Shown here piece after piece: positions 25,303 to 33,032 of a stretch of 64,000 bases of DNA. The notes under the pieces were generated by a model. That model ran no database searches. It was not told the origin of the DNA and saw nothing but the letters and a program-made list of their open reading frames with translations. The stretch's first letter is position 1. The number at the start of each line of letters is the position of its first letter. A program made the translations under genes and the position numbers. Source of the DNA: Microbacterium sp. Root61 (GTDB lineage Bacteria > Actinomycetota > Actinomycetes > Actinomycetales > Microbacteriaceae); contig NZ_LMGU01000001.1 in assembly GCF_001427525.1 (NCBI RefSeq), forward strand, positions 1,769,788 through 1,833,787, given 5' to 3'.

Positions 25303-25872
25303 ATGTCCCCTACGAAGTCCCCCACGAAGAAGTCACCGGCGACCACGACCGCGAGCAAGCGAACCGGTGCCGAGGCCGGAGCCAGCACCACGTCGCGACA
25401 GAACGCCGAAAAGGGGTTCGTCGCGTCGAAAGGACTGGGTGAGCGACTGCAGGCCGTGCTGGTCGATCTACTCGAGTTGTCGATGCAGGGCAAGCAGGCG
25501 CACTGGAACGTCGTAGGCAGGAACTTCCGCGACACCCACCGTCAACTCGACGACATCATCGATGCGGCACGTGCCTTCAGCGACACCGTCGCCGAGCGGA
25601 TGCGGGCACTGCACGCGGTTCCGGACGGCCGCAGCGGCACCGTATCCACCACCACGACGCTGCGGGAGTACCCGCAGGGCGAGGTCGACACGTCCCAGAC
25701 GGTCGACCTGATCACGGAGCGCTTGGAGGCCACGGTGGCCACGATGCGCCGAGTCCACGACGCCGTCGACGAAGAAGATCCGACCAGCGCCGACATCCTC
25801 CACGCGATCATCGAGAAGCTGGAGCAGTACGCATGGATGGTGAGTGCCGAGAACCGCACGCCCACGTCCTGA
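25303..25872 (+). CDS. dps: Dps family DNA-binding mini-ferritin
   Basis: A 189-residue Dps protein. Residues about 1-45 are a Lys/Thr/Ser-rich tail of the kind that binds DNA. The ferritin-like domain follows, with the ferroxidase ligands in GKQAHWNVVGRNFRDTHRQL and DDIIDAARAFSDTVAERM. It oxidises and stores iron using peroxide and protects DNA. The ATG follows GGAGG. Its stop overlaps the start of the ligase gene (TGATG), an uncommon coupling. The stress element lies 60 bases upstream. Confidence 0.93.
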   Translation: MSPTKSPTKKSPATTTASKRTGAEAGASTTSRQNAEKGFVASKGLGERLQAVLVDLLELSMQGKQAHWNVVGRNFRDTHRQLDDIIDAARAFSDTVAERMRALHAVPDGRSGTVSTTTTLREYPQGEVDTSQTVDLITERLEATVATMRRVHDAVDEEDPTSADILHAIIEKLEQYAWMVSAENRTPTS

Positions 25873-27050
25873 TGACGACGCTGGGGGTCGAGGAAGAGTA
25901 CATGTTCCTCGACCCCACCACGCTCCGGCCTGCGGGCGTCGCGGAGGCCGTCCGCTCGGAGCTTCTGCAGGGGCAGCCGCGTTCCCGATTCGTCGCCCAC
26001 GAGTTTCTCGCGTCTCAGATCGAGCGGTCCACGCCCGTGTTCCACACGCTCGAGCAGGCCGCCGCCGATCTGTCCACGTTTCGGAGGCGCCTGCAGGTTG
26101 CGGCATCGCAACACCACGTGGTCGCCGCATCCATCGGCACGCCGTTCGATAGCGTCGGCCGGCCGGAGATCACGGAGGACACCCGGTACCAGACGGTCGA
26201 ATCGGAGTTCCGCGGCGTTGTCGCCGACCATCTCGTCAACGGGGTTCACGTTCACGTCGCCATCCCCGATCGCACCACCGGGGTGCACGTCTTGAACCGG
26301 ATTCGGGTCTGGCTGCCGACACTTCTCTCGCTCGTGGGGAACTCGCCGTTCTGGCATGCGACGGACACCGGGTTCGCGAGCTGGCGCGCGATGCAGATGC
26401 GGCGGTGGTCGACGATCGGCTGCCCACCGCCGTTTCGGGACGGCGACGACTATGACGACCGCATACGGCGGCTTGTCGGGGTGGGTGGCACCTACGACCT
26501 CAAGACGATCGCGTGGAATGCGCGACTCTCCGAAGCGAACCCGACGGTCGAGGTGAGGGTCGGTGATGCGCAACTGGATGTCGCTGCGACGGTGCTTCTC
26601 GCCGCGCTCGTCCGGGGACTCGTGTCCACGGCGATCAGGGATACGCGGGCTGGGATCGCTCCATTGGAGGTGGAGCCGGAACTCCTGGATGCCGCGCTGT
26701 GGCATGCCGCACGTGATGGAATCTCCGGCCTGCTGCTGAACCCGGCGACGCGGCGTCTCGAGCCGGCGGCCGAGGTCGTAGGGGCGATGGTCGACTCCGT
26801 TGCCGAGGCGTTGGAGACGGAAGGCGATGTCGACACGGTCCATGAGCAGATCGCACGAATCCTGGTGGACGGTACTGGCGCGACGCGACAGCGGGCTGCG
26901 ATGCGGGCGGGCGGAAGGAAGGCGCTCGGGCGGCTGTTCGCCACGGCGCTCGCCTCGCGCTATACCGGCTCCGACGCTCGTCCAGGCTCCGTTCTTCAGT
27001 CTTGCGGGGCCTCCAGGGGGCGAGGTTCATCGTCGACGGGAGAGGTGTAG
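25872..27050 (+). CDS. Carboxylate-amine ligase / glutamate-cysteine ligase type 2 (YbdK family)
   Basis: A 392-residue GCS2-family protein. It opens with the family signature LGVEEEYMFLDP and keeps the VNGVHVHVAIPD segment near residue 130 and the ASWRAMQMRRWSTIG and TVEVRVGDAQLD segments. YbdK-type enzymes have weak glutamate-cysteine ligase activity and their true substrate is often unknown. The start overlaps the dps stop, so the two are cotranslated. The 3' end overlaps the convergent FHA gene by 55 bases. Confidence 0.9.
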   Translation: MTTLGVEEEYMFLDPTTLRPAGVAEAVRSELLQGQPRSRFVAHEFLASQIERSTPVFHTLEQAAADLSTFRRRLQVAASQHHVVAASIGTPFDSVGRPEITEDTRYQTVESEFRGVVADHLVNGVHVHVAIPDRTTGVHVLNRIRVWLPTLLSLVGNSPFWHATDTGFASWRAMQMRRWSTIGCPPPFRDGDDYDDRIRRLVGVGGTYDLKTIAWNARLSEANPTVEVRVGDAQLDVAATVLLAALVRGLVSTAIRDTRAGIAPLEVEPELLDAALWHAARDGISGLLLNPATRRLEPAAEVVGAMVDSVAEALETEGDVDTVHEQIARILVDGTGATRQRAAMRAGGRKALGRLFATALASRYTGSDARPGSVLQSCGASRGRGSSSTGEV

Positions 27051-27490
27051 TCCGGGCGCGCAGGCTGAGAGGGCTGGTCCGAGAGCTCTCCACCTTCGCG
27101 ACCGCCATACGGGCGCCCGTGATCGGCGAACTCATCCCGAACAAAGACGAGCGACCACGGTCCCGCTGTGAAGCGGGCACCCGTGCGGAGCGTCTCCGTG
27201 CGGTCGCTCGTCTCGTCGGCCGGATCACTGCCGGCGTTCATCTCTCCCTCGCCGTGCAGGGTCAACACATATTCGTCACGTTCGTCGTGGGCGATGGTCG
27301 CGTGATGCGCATCCGTGCCTGCGAGGTGAAGATCGCTGTCGGGTGAGGAGCCGATTCGCGTCAGGTCGTGGATGATCTCGTGATGGAATCGCTCGTCATC
27401 GCTGGTGATGAGCAGCCGCGGGTTCCCGGCGCCCCACTCCGCATGCGTCGTCGTCGGCACATAGCCGTCCGTGTTGTCGGGATCGGTCAT
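26996..27490 (-). CDS. FHA-domain-like protein
   Basis: A 164-residue protein starting MTDPDNTDGYVP at 27490, eight bases after GAGGAGG. The middle carries a forkhead-associated pattern: LTRIGSSPDSDLHLAG for the first conserved loop, HHATIAHDERDEYVLTLHG for the second, and a later NAG. FHA domains bind phosphothreonine. The C-terminus is Pro- and Asp-rich. It follows the SDR gene by 10 bases, and overlaps the tail of the convergent ligase gene. Confidence 0.75.
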   Translation of the reverse strand: MTDPDNTDGYVPTTTHAEWGAGNPRLLITSDDERFHHEIIHDLTRIGSSPDSDLHLAGTDAHHATIAHDERDEYVLTLHGEGEMNAGSDPADETSDRTETLRTGARFTAGPWSLVFVRDEFADHGRPYGGREGGELSDQPSQPARPDYTSPVDDEPRPLEAPQD

Positions 27491-27500
27491 CGTGTCCTCC

Positions 27501-28388
27501 TCACAGAGCTCGTCCGCCGGTGACGGGTAGCACCGCACCGGACACGTACGAGGCGTCCTCGCTGGCCAGGTAGACGTATGCGCCCGCGAGTTCGGCAGGT
27601 TGTCCCGCGCGACCGAGCGGGGTGTCCGAGCCGAACGTGCGGAGCTTTTCGTCATCGAACGACGTCGCTGGGATCAACGGCGTCCAGATAGGGCCGGGCG
27701 CGACCGCGTTCACGCGGATGCCCTCCGGTCCGAGTTCCTCGGCGAGAGCTTTCACGAAGGCGACCTGGGCGGCCTTGGTCATCGCGTAGTCAATGAGACC
27801 AGGAGATGGATCGAACGCCTGGATGGATGCGGTGACGATGATGGATGCCCCGGGCATCAGGTGTGAGCGCGCCGCGCGCGCGGTGAACAGCAGCCCGTAG
27901 AGGTTGGTTTCGAAGACCCGATCCAACTCGTCCGTCTGCAGCGACGCGAGCCCGTCGCGGTCCTTCTGATAGGCCGCATTCAGAACGAGGATGTCCAGCC
28001 CGCCCAACCCATCGACGGTGTCCTGGACGATACGGCCGGCGAACTCTTCGTCGCGTACGTCTCCTCCGAGCGACAGCCCCCGAACACCGGCTTCCTCGAT
28101 CAGTCGGACAGTATCCGCGGCATCCCCCTCCTCTTCGGGCAAATGCGCGATGGTGACGTCGGCCCCTTCTCGAGCGAACGCGATCGCCACCGCACGTCCG
28201 ATCCCGGAATCACCGCCAGTGATCAGCGCCTTCCGCCCGGCCAGACGCCCGGTGCCGATATAGGAGATCTCCCCGTGGTCCGGCCTCGGAGCCGTATCCG
28301 CCGTGAGTCCGGGCTGATCCTGCGCTTGCAGAGGGAACTTGCCGGTGTAGTACTTGGTGCGCGGGTCGGTGAGGGCTTGCGTGTCCAT
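27501..28388 (-). CDS. General-stress-type short-chain dehydrogenase
   Basis: A 295-residue SDR with the long N-terminal extension (about 45 residues, MDTQALTDPRTKYYTGKFPL) typical of the YhdF/YdaD stress SDRs. The cofactor site is TGGDSGIGRAV, with NAAYQ, the catalytic Ser in TASIQAF and the YAMTK Tyr-Lys pair. The substrate is unknown. A perfect TTGTCAACCCC lies 47 bases upstream. It heads a two-gene operon with the FHA protein. Confidence 0.92.
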   Translation of the reverse strand: MDTQALTDPRTKYYTGKFPLQAQDQPGLTADTAPRPDHGEISYIGTGRLAGRKALITGGDSGIGRAVAIAFAREGADVTIAHLPEEEGDAADTVRLIEEAGVRGLSLGGDVRDEEFAGRIVQDTVDGLGGLDILVLNAAYQKDRDGLASLQTDELDRVFETNLYGLLFTARAARSHLMPGASIIVTASIQAFDPSPGLIDYAMTKAAQVAFVKALAEELGPEGIRVNAVAPGPIWTPLIPATSFDDEKLRTFGSDTPLGRAGQPAELAGAYVYLASEDASYVSGAVLPVTGGRAL

Positions 28389-28424
28389 TCCCCCAGAAGA
28401 CCCGACCCTCCGCGATCGCGGCAG

Positions 28425-28435
28425 GGGGTTGACAA
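28425..28435 (-). promoter_or_regulatory. TTGTCAACCCC element (copy 5)
   Basis: An exact match on the minus strand, 47 bases upstream of the SDR start. Confidence 0.5.
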
Positions 28436-28503
28436 GAGTAGGCGAGCATGCGGCGGACAGACTGAAGCTTCCGGCTCGCATGCCCGAAGTGACCGGTGCA
28501 CGT

Positions 28504-28514
28504 TTGTCAACTCC
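28504..28514 (+). promoter_or_regulatory. TTGTCAACTCC element (copy 6)
   Basis: One mismatch from consensus, 66 bases upstream of the small acidic gene at 28570 and in its orientation. With the copy at 28425 it forms a divergent pair. Confidence 0.5.
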
Positions 28515-28569
28515 ATTGCGCGCCACACCCGTTGGATCGCAATCTTGGGGTTGATCGAAGGGAGCAACG

Positions 28570-28797
28570 ATGAACGGTGAATCGAATGGCCGCGAGTCCG
28601 AAGACGCGCCGGCGACCCAGGATCTGGAGGAGCCGAGCACGGAGAAGGAGGTAGGGCAGGAGCCCCGAGCCGCGACACCGGAGGAACCGCAGCAACCGCA
28701 GGAGCCGGAGCCCAGTCATGAAGCCGTCGGGATCGGGGTCATCGGTGAACCGATGACCGAGAGTGGCGACCCCTCAGCGGACGACGAGTCCCGGTGA
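28570..28797 (+). CDS. Small acidic disordered protein
   Basis: A 75-residue protein rich in Glu, Pro and Gln (for example PEEPQQPQEPEPSHE), followed by a short hydrophobic VGIGVIGEP stretch. GAAGGGAG lies before the ATG. Likely disordered; no domain recognised. Its stop overlaps the GTG start of the GNAT gene, so both are made together. Confidence 0.65.
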   Translation: MNGESNGRESEDAPATQDLEEPSTEKEVGQEPRAATPEEPQQPQEPEPSHEAVGIGVIGEPMTESGDPSADDESR

Positions 28798-29357
28798 ATC
28801 GAGGAGCAACGCACGCGGACATGACGTCCGAGCCCGCCGATGAGGTCGTTCTCACCCGCGTATCACCCGACGATGCGGGAGAGATCCTGACGATTCAGCG
28901 TGCAGCCTTCGTGTCTGAAGCACTGATCTACGGCGATGCGAATATGCCCCCTCTCGTTCAGACGCTCGAGCAGCTCACCGCAGAGTTGCAGGAATCCGAC
29001 GGGTGGGTCGCCAGGAGGGCGCACCGTATCGTCGGAGCGATCCGCACGCGCGAACTCGATGGGGTGCTTCTGATCGGCCGCCTCGCGATCGCCCCGGACA
29101 TGCAGGGCGAGGGGATCGGACGTCGGCTGTTGGAAGCCGCCGAGCAACACACCCACGCCGCTGAAGCGGAGTTGTTCACGGGAAGCCTCAGCGAAGCCAA
29201 CATTCGACTTTACGAGCGATGCGGCTACGTGGAATCGGTGCGCATCGAAGCAGGCGACGGAACCGCCACAGTGTTCATGAGAAAGCAACTGACGGATGCG
29301 CCGCCCGGTCCGGGACCTTCGCGACCCAATGGAGCCGCCGCAGCACCTGCTCTGTGA
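28794..29357 (+). CDS. GNAT family N-acetyltransferase
   Basis: A 187-residue acetyltransferase. The acetyl-CoA site is IGRLAIAPDMQGEGIGRRLL, followed by the C-terminal family segment SEANIRLYERCGY. The GTG at 28794 overlaps the previous stop (GTGA); an alternative ATG at 28821 would give 178 residues. The acetyl acceptor is unknown. Confidence 0.88.
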   Translation: MNRGATHADMTSEPADEVVLTRVSPDDAGEILTIQRAAFVSEALIYGDANMPPLVQTLEQLTAELQESDGWVARRAHRIVGAIRTRELDGVLLIGRLAIAPDMQGEGIGRRLLEAAEQHTHAAEAELFTGSLSEANIRLYERCGYVESVRIEAGDGTATVFMRKQLTDAPPGPGPSRPNGAAAAPAL

Positions 29358-29420
29358 TGCTGCCCCCACGACAAGCGCAGGTCGGGTACACCGTCTTGGC
29401 CGCCGCGAACTCCCCCGCGG

Positions 29421-29433
29421 TACCATGGGGGTC
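29421..29433 (+). promoter_or_regulatory. Leaderless-type promoter -10 (TACCAT)
   Basis: TACCAT ends seven bases before the ATG at 29434, so transcription would begin at or beside the start codon. The paralogous gene at 32909 has the same TACCAT six bases before its ATG on the other strand. No ribosome site is present in either. Confidence 0.5.
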
Positions 29434-29811
29434 ATGGGATCGATGTACTACGGCGGCATGGAAACGGTCATCCATATCGAAGATCGCGCCCTGGCCCACC
29501 TCAAAGTCGTGATTGCCACAAAACTGCGACGGGGAGAGAGTTTCACCCTTTCGTGGCGGCACCCGGACGACGAGCCTCGCGGGCGAAGCACCGTGTGTCT
29601 GCACCCATCGATTCCGCTGCGATTTGTCTTCGATGATCCTGAACGGCCCGCACTCAGCCGGCAGTGGATCGACGAGCTGGCGGCATCGGCCAACTCCTCG
29701 GGTGGCATCCTGCTCGTCGATGAACACGTCCACACCGGGCCGGTGGCAATCAGTCCCGAAACCGCACCGGAAGGCGCACCGGACGGTTCCCCGACCAGCT
29801 TCAGCGGATAG
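29434..29811 (+). CDS. Small conserved protein, copy A (MGx-IDDRxLAHL family)
   Basis: A 125-residue protein (MGSMYYGGMETVIHIEDRAL, then AHLKVVIATKLRRGESF). A paralogue at 32583-32909 aligns along its whole length: IEDRALAHLKVV with IDDRTLAHLRVV, KLRRGESF with KLRRSESF, WIDELAASAN with WIEELMVSAS. From memory this family is widespread in Microbacteriaceae and is sometimes mislabelled a DNA ligase; no ligase motif is present. The start is set by the paralogue and the promoter position. Confidence 0.75.
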   Translation: MGSMYYGGMETVIHIEDRALAHLKVVIATKLRRGESFTLSWRHPDDEPRGRSTVCLHPSIPLRFVFDDPERPALSRQWIDELAASANSSGGILLVDEHVHTGPVAISPETAPEGAPDGSPTSFSG

Positions 29812-29887
29812 CCTGATCAGCCCCGTTCCCGCGATGGAGCGAGGTCGCACCCATCGGATGGTGTCCTTGTCGTGCGGGAGTACGGTT

Positions 29888-30247
29888 TCAGTGCTGATGC
29901 TCCAAGCGAATCGGCGCACGCACGTCCAACGGGATTACCGGCGGGACGACCCCGAGAATGACTGCATCCTTCTCGACACGGGATACACATTCCCAAGGAA
30001 TGATCCGTGAGTTGCGATGCAGCCAGCTGATGACCGCCGCGATGAGCCAAGGACGGTCGACGCGCCCCCGCTCGTACCCGTACATCGAAGTGCGGCTGTG
30101 CGGGCTGACCAGCAGTGCGATCAGTTCGAGGTCGCCTTCCCTGCGGCCGTTTCGGGCTGACCGCCGGAATCGCACGTCCACCACGGTCCCGATTTCGGAA
30201 CCGTCCGGCGTGCGGACCCGGCGGCCGAGGAGTTCACTCAGGAGCAT
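29888..30247 (-). CDS. PRC-barrel-like protein, second of pair
   Basis: A 119-residue protein. The N-terminus MLLSELLGRRVRTPDGSEIG followed by TVVDVRFRR is a typical PRC-barrel opening. The rest holds VDRPWLIAAVISWLHRNSR. PRC barrels are small beta domains that bind partner proteins or RNA. The start overlaps the upstream PRC-barrel gene by 14 bases. It is the last of a four-gene operon with an NRAMP-like transporter. Confidence 0.7.
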   Translation of the reverse strand: MLLSELLGRRVRTPDGSEIGTVVDVRFRRSARNGRREGDLELIALLVSPHSRTSMYGYERGRVDRPWLIAAVISWLHRNSRIIPWECVSRVEKDAVILGVVPPVIPLDVRAPIRLEHQH

Positions 30248-30650
30248 GGCGCCCTCCGGGGATTCGTGCGATGACACGATCACGGAACCAACGCTCGAGC
30301 CACACCCCATCCAGGTCGTCGGCGTGAACCCGCAGCTCGATGACAGTCCCCAGACGAGCGACGTCCTGCCACGCGAGACGATCCCACCGCGATCGGGGCA
30401 TATGGCCGCCGAAGATCCGCGGCAGCACAGCGGCCCCGACCAGGATCGCTGCCACACGCGGCGCGTCGGCATGATCAACCGCTTCTCCGATCTCGATCCC
30501 CGTCAACTCGACATCGTCGACGGTGCTGAAAGGCACGCCGTCGCGATCGATCATCTGGCGGTCCAGTAGATGAAGTCGAGCATCGACACCCCGACCGTCC
30601 GGATCCCGGTACCACTCGAGCGGATGCTGCGGCCTGGACGCGCGCTTCAT
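30234..30650 (-). CDS. PRC-barrel-like protein, first of pair
   Basis: A 138-residue protein opening MKRASRPQHPLEWYRDPDGR, with the PRC-barrel-like segment LHLLDRQMIDRDGVPFSTVD and a second strand set RDRVIARIPGG at the end. Its ATG overlaps the transporter stop (ATGA at 30647). Transporter-PRC coupling suggests a cytoplasmic partner or regulator of metal transport, an inference from operon structure. Confidence 0.7.
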   Translation of the reverse strand: MKRASRPQHPLEWYRDPDGRGVDARLHLLDRQMIDRDGVPFSTVDDVELTGIEIGEAVDHADAPRVAAILVGAAVLPRIFGGHMPRSRWDRLAWQDVARLGTVIELRVHADDLDGVWLERWFRDRVIARIPGGRHAPE

Positions 30651-31879
30651 GACGACCCCATTCCCGAAGCGATCAAGAGTGGAATCGCGGCTACGGCCGC
30701 CACCACGATGATGAGGAGGAAGGCCACTCCGAGGCCGTTGCGGATCTTGCCGTTGACCTCGTCGCCCATGTACTCCGGATCGTTCGCCACGACCAGGATC
30801 GGGAAGTAGGTCAACGGAAGGGCGACCGCGGAGAACACTACGGAAAGCTCGGTGACCTGAATCGGATCGACGCCGGTCGCGAGGATGCCGCCCCCGACGA
30901 GGAGACACACGATCATGGCGACGTGGAATCGTGCCGCTTGGGCGGGGCGCCGGAATTTGCCCCAGCTCCAGCCGAAGAACTGCGCGAGCGTGTAGCCGGA
31001 GGAGAGCGTGGTTTCGAGCGCCGCGCCGAAGGTCGCAGCCAGGGTTCCGACGATCGCGAAGGCGAGGGCCAACTGCCCGCCGGCCTGCGCCACCGGGAGC
31101 ACGACCTGGGACAGGGTGGTGACCTCGATCGCTTGCGGCAGTAACACGACCGCGGCACACGCGGCGATGGCGAGCGAGAGGATGCCGCCGAGCGGGAATC
31201 CGATGAATACGTTCGCCCGCTCGGTGGCGAGGTCGCTCTTGGTCCACTTCTCCTCGACGGCTCCCGAGGAGAAGAAGAACACCTCATACGGCGTCATCGC
31301 CGCACCGAAAAGTGCCACCGCGAAGTACCAATACGACACGGGACTCTCGGATGCCGGCAGCCATGGTTGGAAGGCCGGCGCGGTGAGCTGTCCCCAGTCC
31401 GGCCGTAGCAGGAACAGGGCGACGACGAAGACCATAAGCGTGAGACCCAGCAGTCCCGCGACGTTCTCCATGATCGAGAACCTGGTGCGCCAGATCACGA
31501 CCCACACGGCGAACAGCGCAACCGGAATCCACATCCCAGGTCCGACCCCGGCCGCAAGCTGCAGCGCGAGCGCGACACCACCGATCTCGGCCGTCAGGGT
31601 CAACAGGTTGATAAGGAAGGACGCAGAGAGGTTGGCGAGCCCGGCGCGCGGGCCGAGCCGCTCGCGGATGATTTCGAATGTCGCGCGCCCACTCACCGCT
31701 GCGACTCGCCCCGCCATATCGGCATACAGACAGATCCCCGCGACTCCGACGAGAACGACCCACGCCAGCCCGAGCCCGAACTTCGAGCCGACAACGGCGT
31801 TGGTCACCAGATCGCCGATGTCGACGAATCCGCCGATCGCGGTGAGGATGCCGAGTGCGACGGCGAAGAGGCGTTTCAC
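30647..31879 (-). CDS. NRAMP-like divalent metal transporter with altered metal site
   Basis: A 410-residue protein with about 11 membrane segments in the NRAMP fold order. The first-helix metal motif, DPGN in manganese transporters, reads DIGD here (GGFVDIGDLVTNAVVG). The sixth-helix MPH motif reads TPY (AAMTPYEVFFFSS). The Met that normally selects for soft transition metals is therefore missing, so the substrate may be magnesium or another ion. It overlaps the upstream lipoprotein stop and the downstream PRC gene by four bases each. Confidence 0.85.
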   Translation of the reverse strand: MKRLFAVALGILTAIGGFVDIGDLVTNAVVGSKFGLGLAWVVLVGVAGICLYADMAGRVAAVSGRATFEIIRERLGPRAGLANLSASFLINLLTLTAEIGGVALALQLAAGVGPGMWIPVALFAVWVVIWRTRFSIMENVAGLLGLTLMVFVVALFLLRPDWGQLTAPAFQPWLPASESPVSYWYFAVALFGAAMTPYEVFFFSSGAVEEKWTKSDLATERANVFIGFPLGGILSLAIAACAAVVLLPQAIEVTTLSQVVLPVAQAGGQLALAFAIVGTLAATFGAALETTLSSGYTLAQFFGWSWGKFRRPAQAARFHVAMIVCLLVGGGILATGVDPIQVTELSVVFSAVALPLTYFPILVVANDPEYMGDEVNGKIRNGLGVAFLLIIVVAAVAAIPLLIASGMGSS

Positions 31880-32307
31880 TGCTCGTCCTCGAGGCCGGAG
31901 AGTTCAGCGAGCCATGTGTCGAGTTCCTCGATCGCGGCGGAGGTGTGGCCGTACTGGGCCAGGCGCACCGCCTCGAGGGTTCCTCTGGCTGCGGTCAGCG
32001 CGTCCGCGCGGTACAGCGCATCACCCTCATCCGCCGGTGCGAGCTCCAACTCGGTGATCGAGGCGCTGATCTCCCGCGACATGTCGGAGAGCAGGGTGGT
32101 GAGCGAGCCCGGCAGCATCCCTCCCGCTGCATCTATCATCAATCCGGTTTCGGCGGCACGTCCCGAACTGATCAGGTCCTGCACGACGCTCTCCAACATC
32201 GCGTCCGGGCCTGTTGTCGAGCACGAAGTCGTCCCCAACGCCCACGCCAGGATGATCGCCCCCGCGTAGACGCGAGACCGCGCACGACGTGAGCCCGGTG
32301 ATTTCAT
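31876..32307 (-). CDS. Putative lipoprotein
   Basis: A 143-residue protein with a twin-Arg-rich N-terminus, a hydrophobic stretch (VYAGAIILAWALG) and a lipobox-like TTSC with Cys at residue 29; the -3 Thr is slightly atypical. The remainder is helical and Glu/Ala/Leu-rich, without recognised domain. It overlaps the transporter start by four bases and is the first gene of the operon. A perfect TTGTCAACCCC lies 47 bases upstream. Confidence 0.75.
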   Translation of the reverse strand: MKSPGSRRARSRVYAGAIILAWALGTTSCSTTGPDAMLESVVQDLISSGRAAETGLMIDAAGGMLPGSLTTLLSDMSREISASITELELAPADEGDALYRADALTAARGTLEAVRLAQYGHTSAAIEELDTWLAELSGLEDEQ

Positions 32308-32343
32308 GAACAGACGATATGACCCGTGATCAACACCGCGCTG

Positions 32344-32354
32344 GGGGTTGACAA
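32344..32354 (-). promoter_or_regulatory. TTGTCAACCCC element (copy 7)
   Basis: An exact match on the minus strand, 47 bases upstream of the lipoprotein start, the same spacing as in front of the SDR gene. The rest of 32308-32582 holds no gene I can support; an AAGGAGG at 32441 is followed by only two codons before a stop. Confidence 0.5.
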
Positions 32355-32582
32355 TTGCACGAAAGCGCGGGCTCAGCGTGGGCGGTGACTCACCACAAGT
32401 GAGGCATCCGCGTGCCCCTAGTGTCGAGCCACTCCGCTGGTAAGGAGGACGTTGCTCTAGCGTGCGATTTCAATCGATGGAGTCCACGGTGAGCGGGTCG
32501 GGGTCGTCGAGTTCGACGTCAGACGCAACTCGCCCACGTCCGATTCAGCGGGAGCATCCGTTTCCGATGCCCTGACGGCATC

Positions 32583-32909
32583 TCAGGGGATCGGGACTTG
32601 GCGTGCCGTGGTGTCCTCCGCGGGTTCCGGGGTGATGATCAAGCCGCTCGGGCTGCTCGCCGAGACCATCAGTTCCTCGATCCACGCACGATTGATGGCC
32701 GGGTTGCGACTGCCGAAGAAGTGGAACTGGAGCGGGACGGCAGGATGCATCCAAAAACTGCGCCGGCCGCTTCCGTCGCCGATCTCGACGTCGAACATGA
32801 ACGACTCCGATCGGCGCAGCTTGTTCATCATCACGACCCGCAGATGCGCAAGCGTGCGGTCATCGATATCGACGGAGTTGCCCATGGTGTCGTAGATGAA
32901 TCTCCCCAT
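32583..32909 (-). CDS. Small conserved protein, copy B (MGx-IDDRxLAHL family)
   Basis: A 108-residue paralogue of the protein at 29434 (MGRFIYDTMGNSVDIDDRTL, then AHLRVVMMNKLRRSESF). It includes the WMHPAVPLQFHFFGSRNP stretch that is better conserved in the family than the equivalent in copy A. The ATG at 32909 is six bases after TACCAT with no ribosome site, suggesting a leaderless transcript. The function is unknown. Confidence 0.8.
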   Translation of the reverse strand: MGRFIYDTMGNSVDIDDRTLAHLRVVMMNKLRRSESFMFDVEIGDGSGRRSFWMHPAVPLQFHFFGSRNPAINRAWIEELMVSASSPSGLIITPEPAEDTTARQVPIP

Positions 32910-32945
32910 GCGCTGATGGTACCTCGGGGCGCGAACACTCCCTGT

Positions 32946-32951
32946 TTGTCA
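32946..32951 (+). promoter_or_regulatory. Partial TTGTCA element (copy 8)
   Basis: TTGTCAGG, only the first six bases of the consensus, 87 bases upstream of the FUSC-like gene and in its orientation. This is the weakest member of the set. Confidence 0.25.
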
Positions 32952-33020
32952 GGTCGATGTGTGCGATCCAGCTGGACCCCTGCCCGAGTGCGCAACACCC
33001 TTTGCGCAGAATCCCCTCTC

Positions 33021-33032
33021 TATGCTTGAGGC
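33021..33032 (+). promoter_or_regulatory. Leaderless-type promoter -10 (TATGCT) of the FUSC-like gene
   Basis: TATGCT (33021-33026) is followed by six bases and then the GTG start at 33033, the spacing expected for a leaderless mRNA. Confidence 0.5.

Noticed and set aside
32441..32580. A strong AAGGAGG followed by possible short frames
   Set aside because: The first start (TTG) meets a stop after two codons and the following GTG frame codes a 38-residue Ser/Arg-rich peptide with no support.
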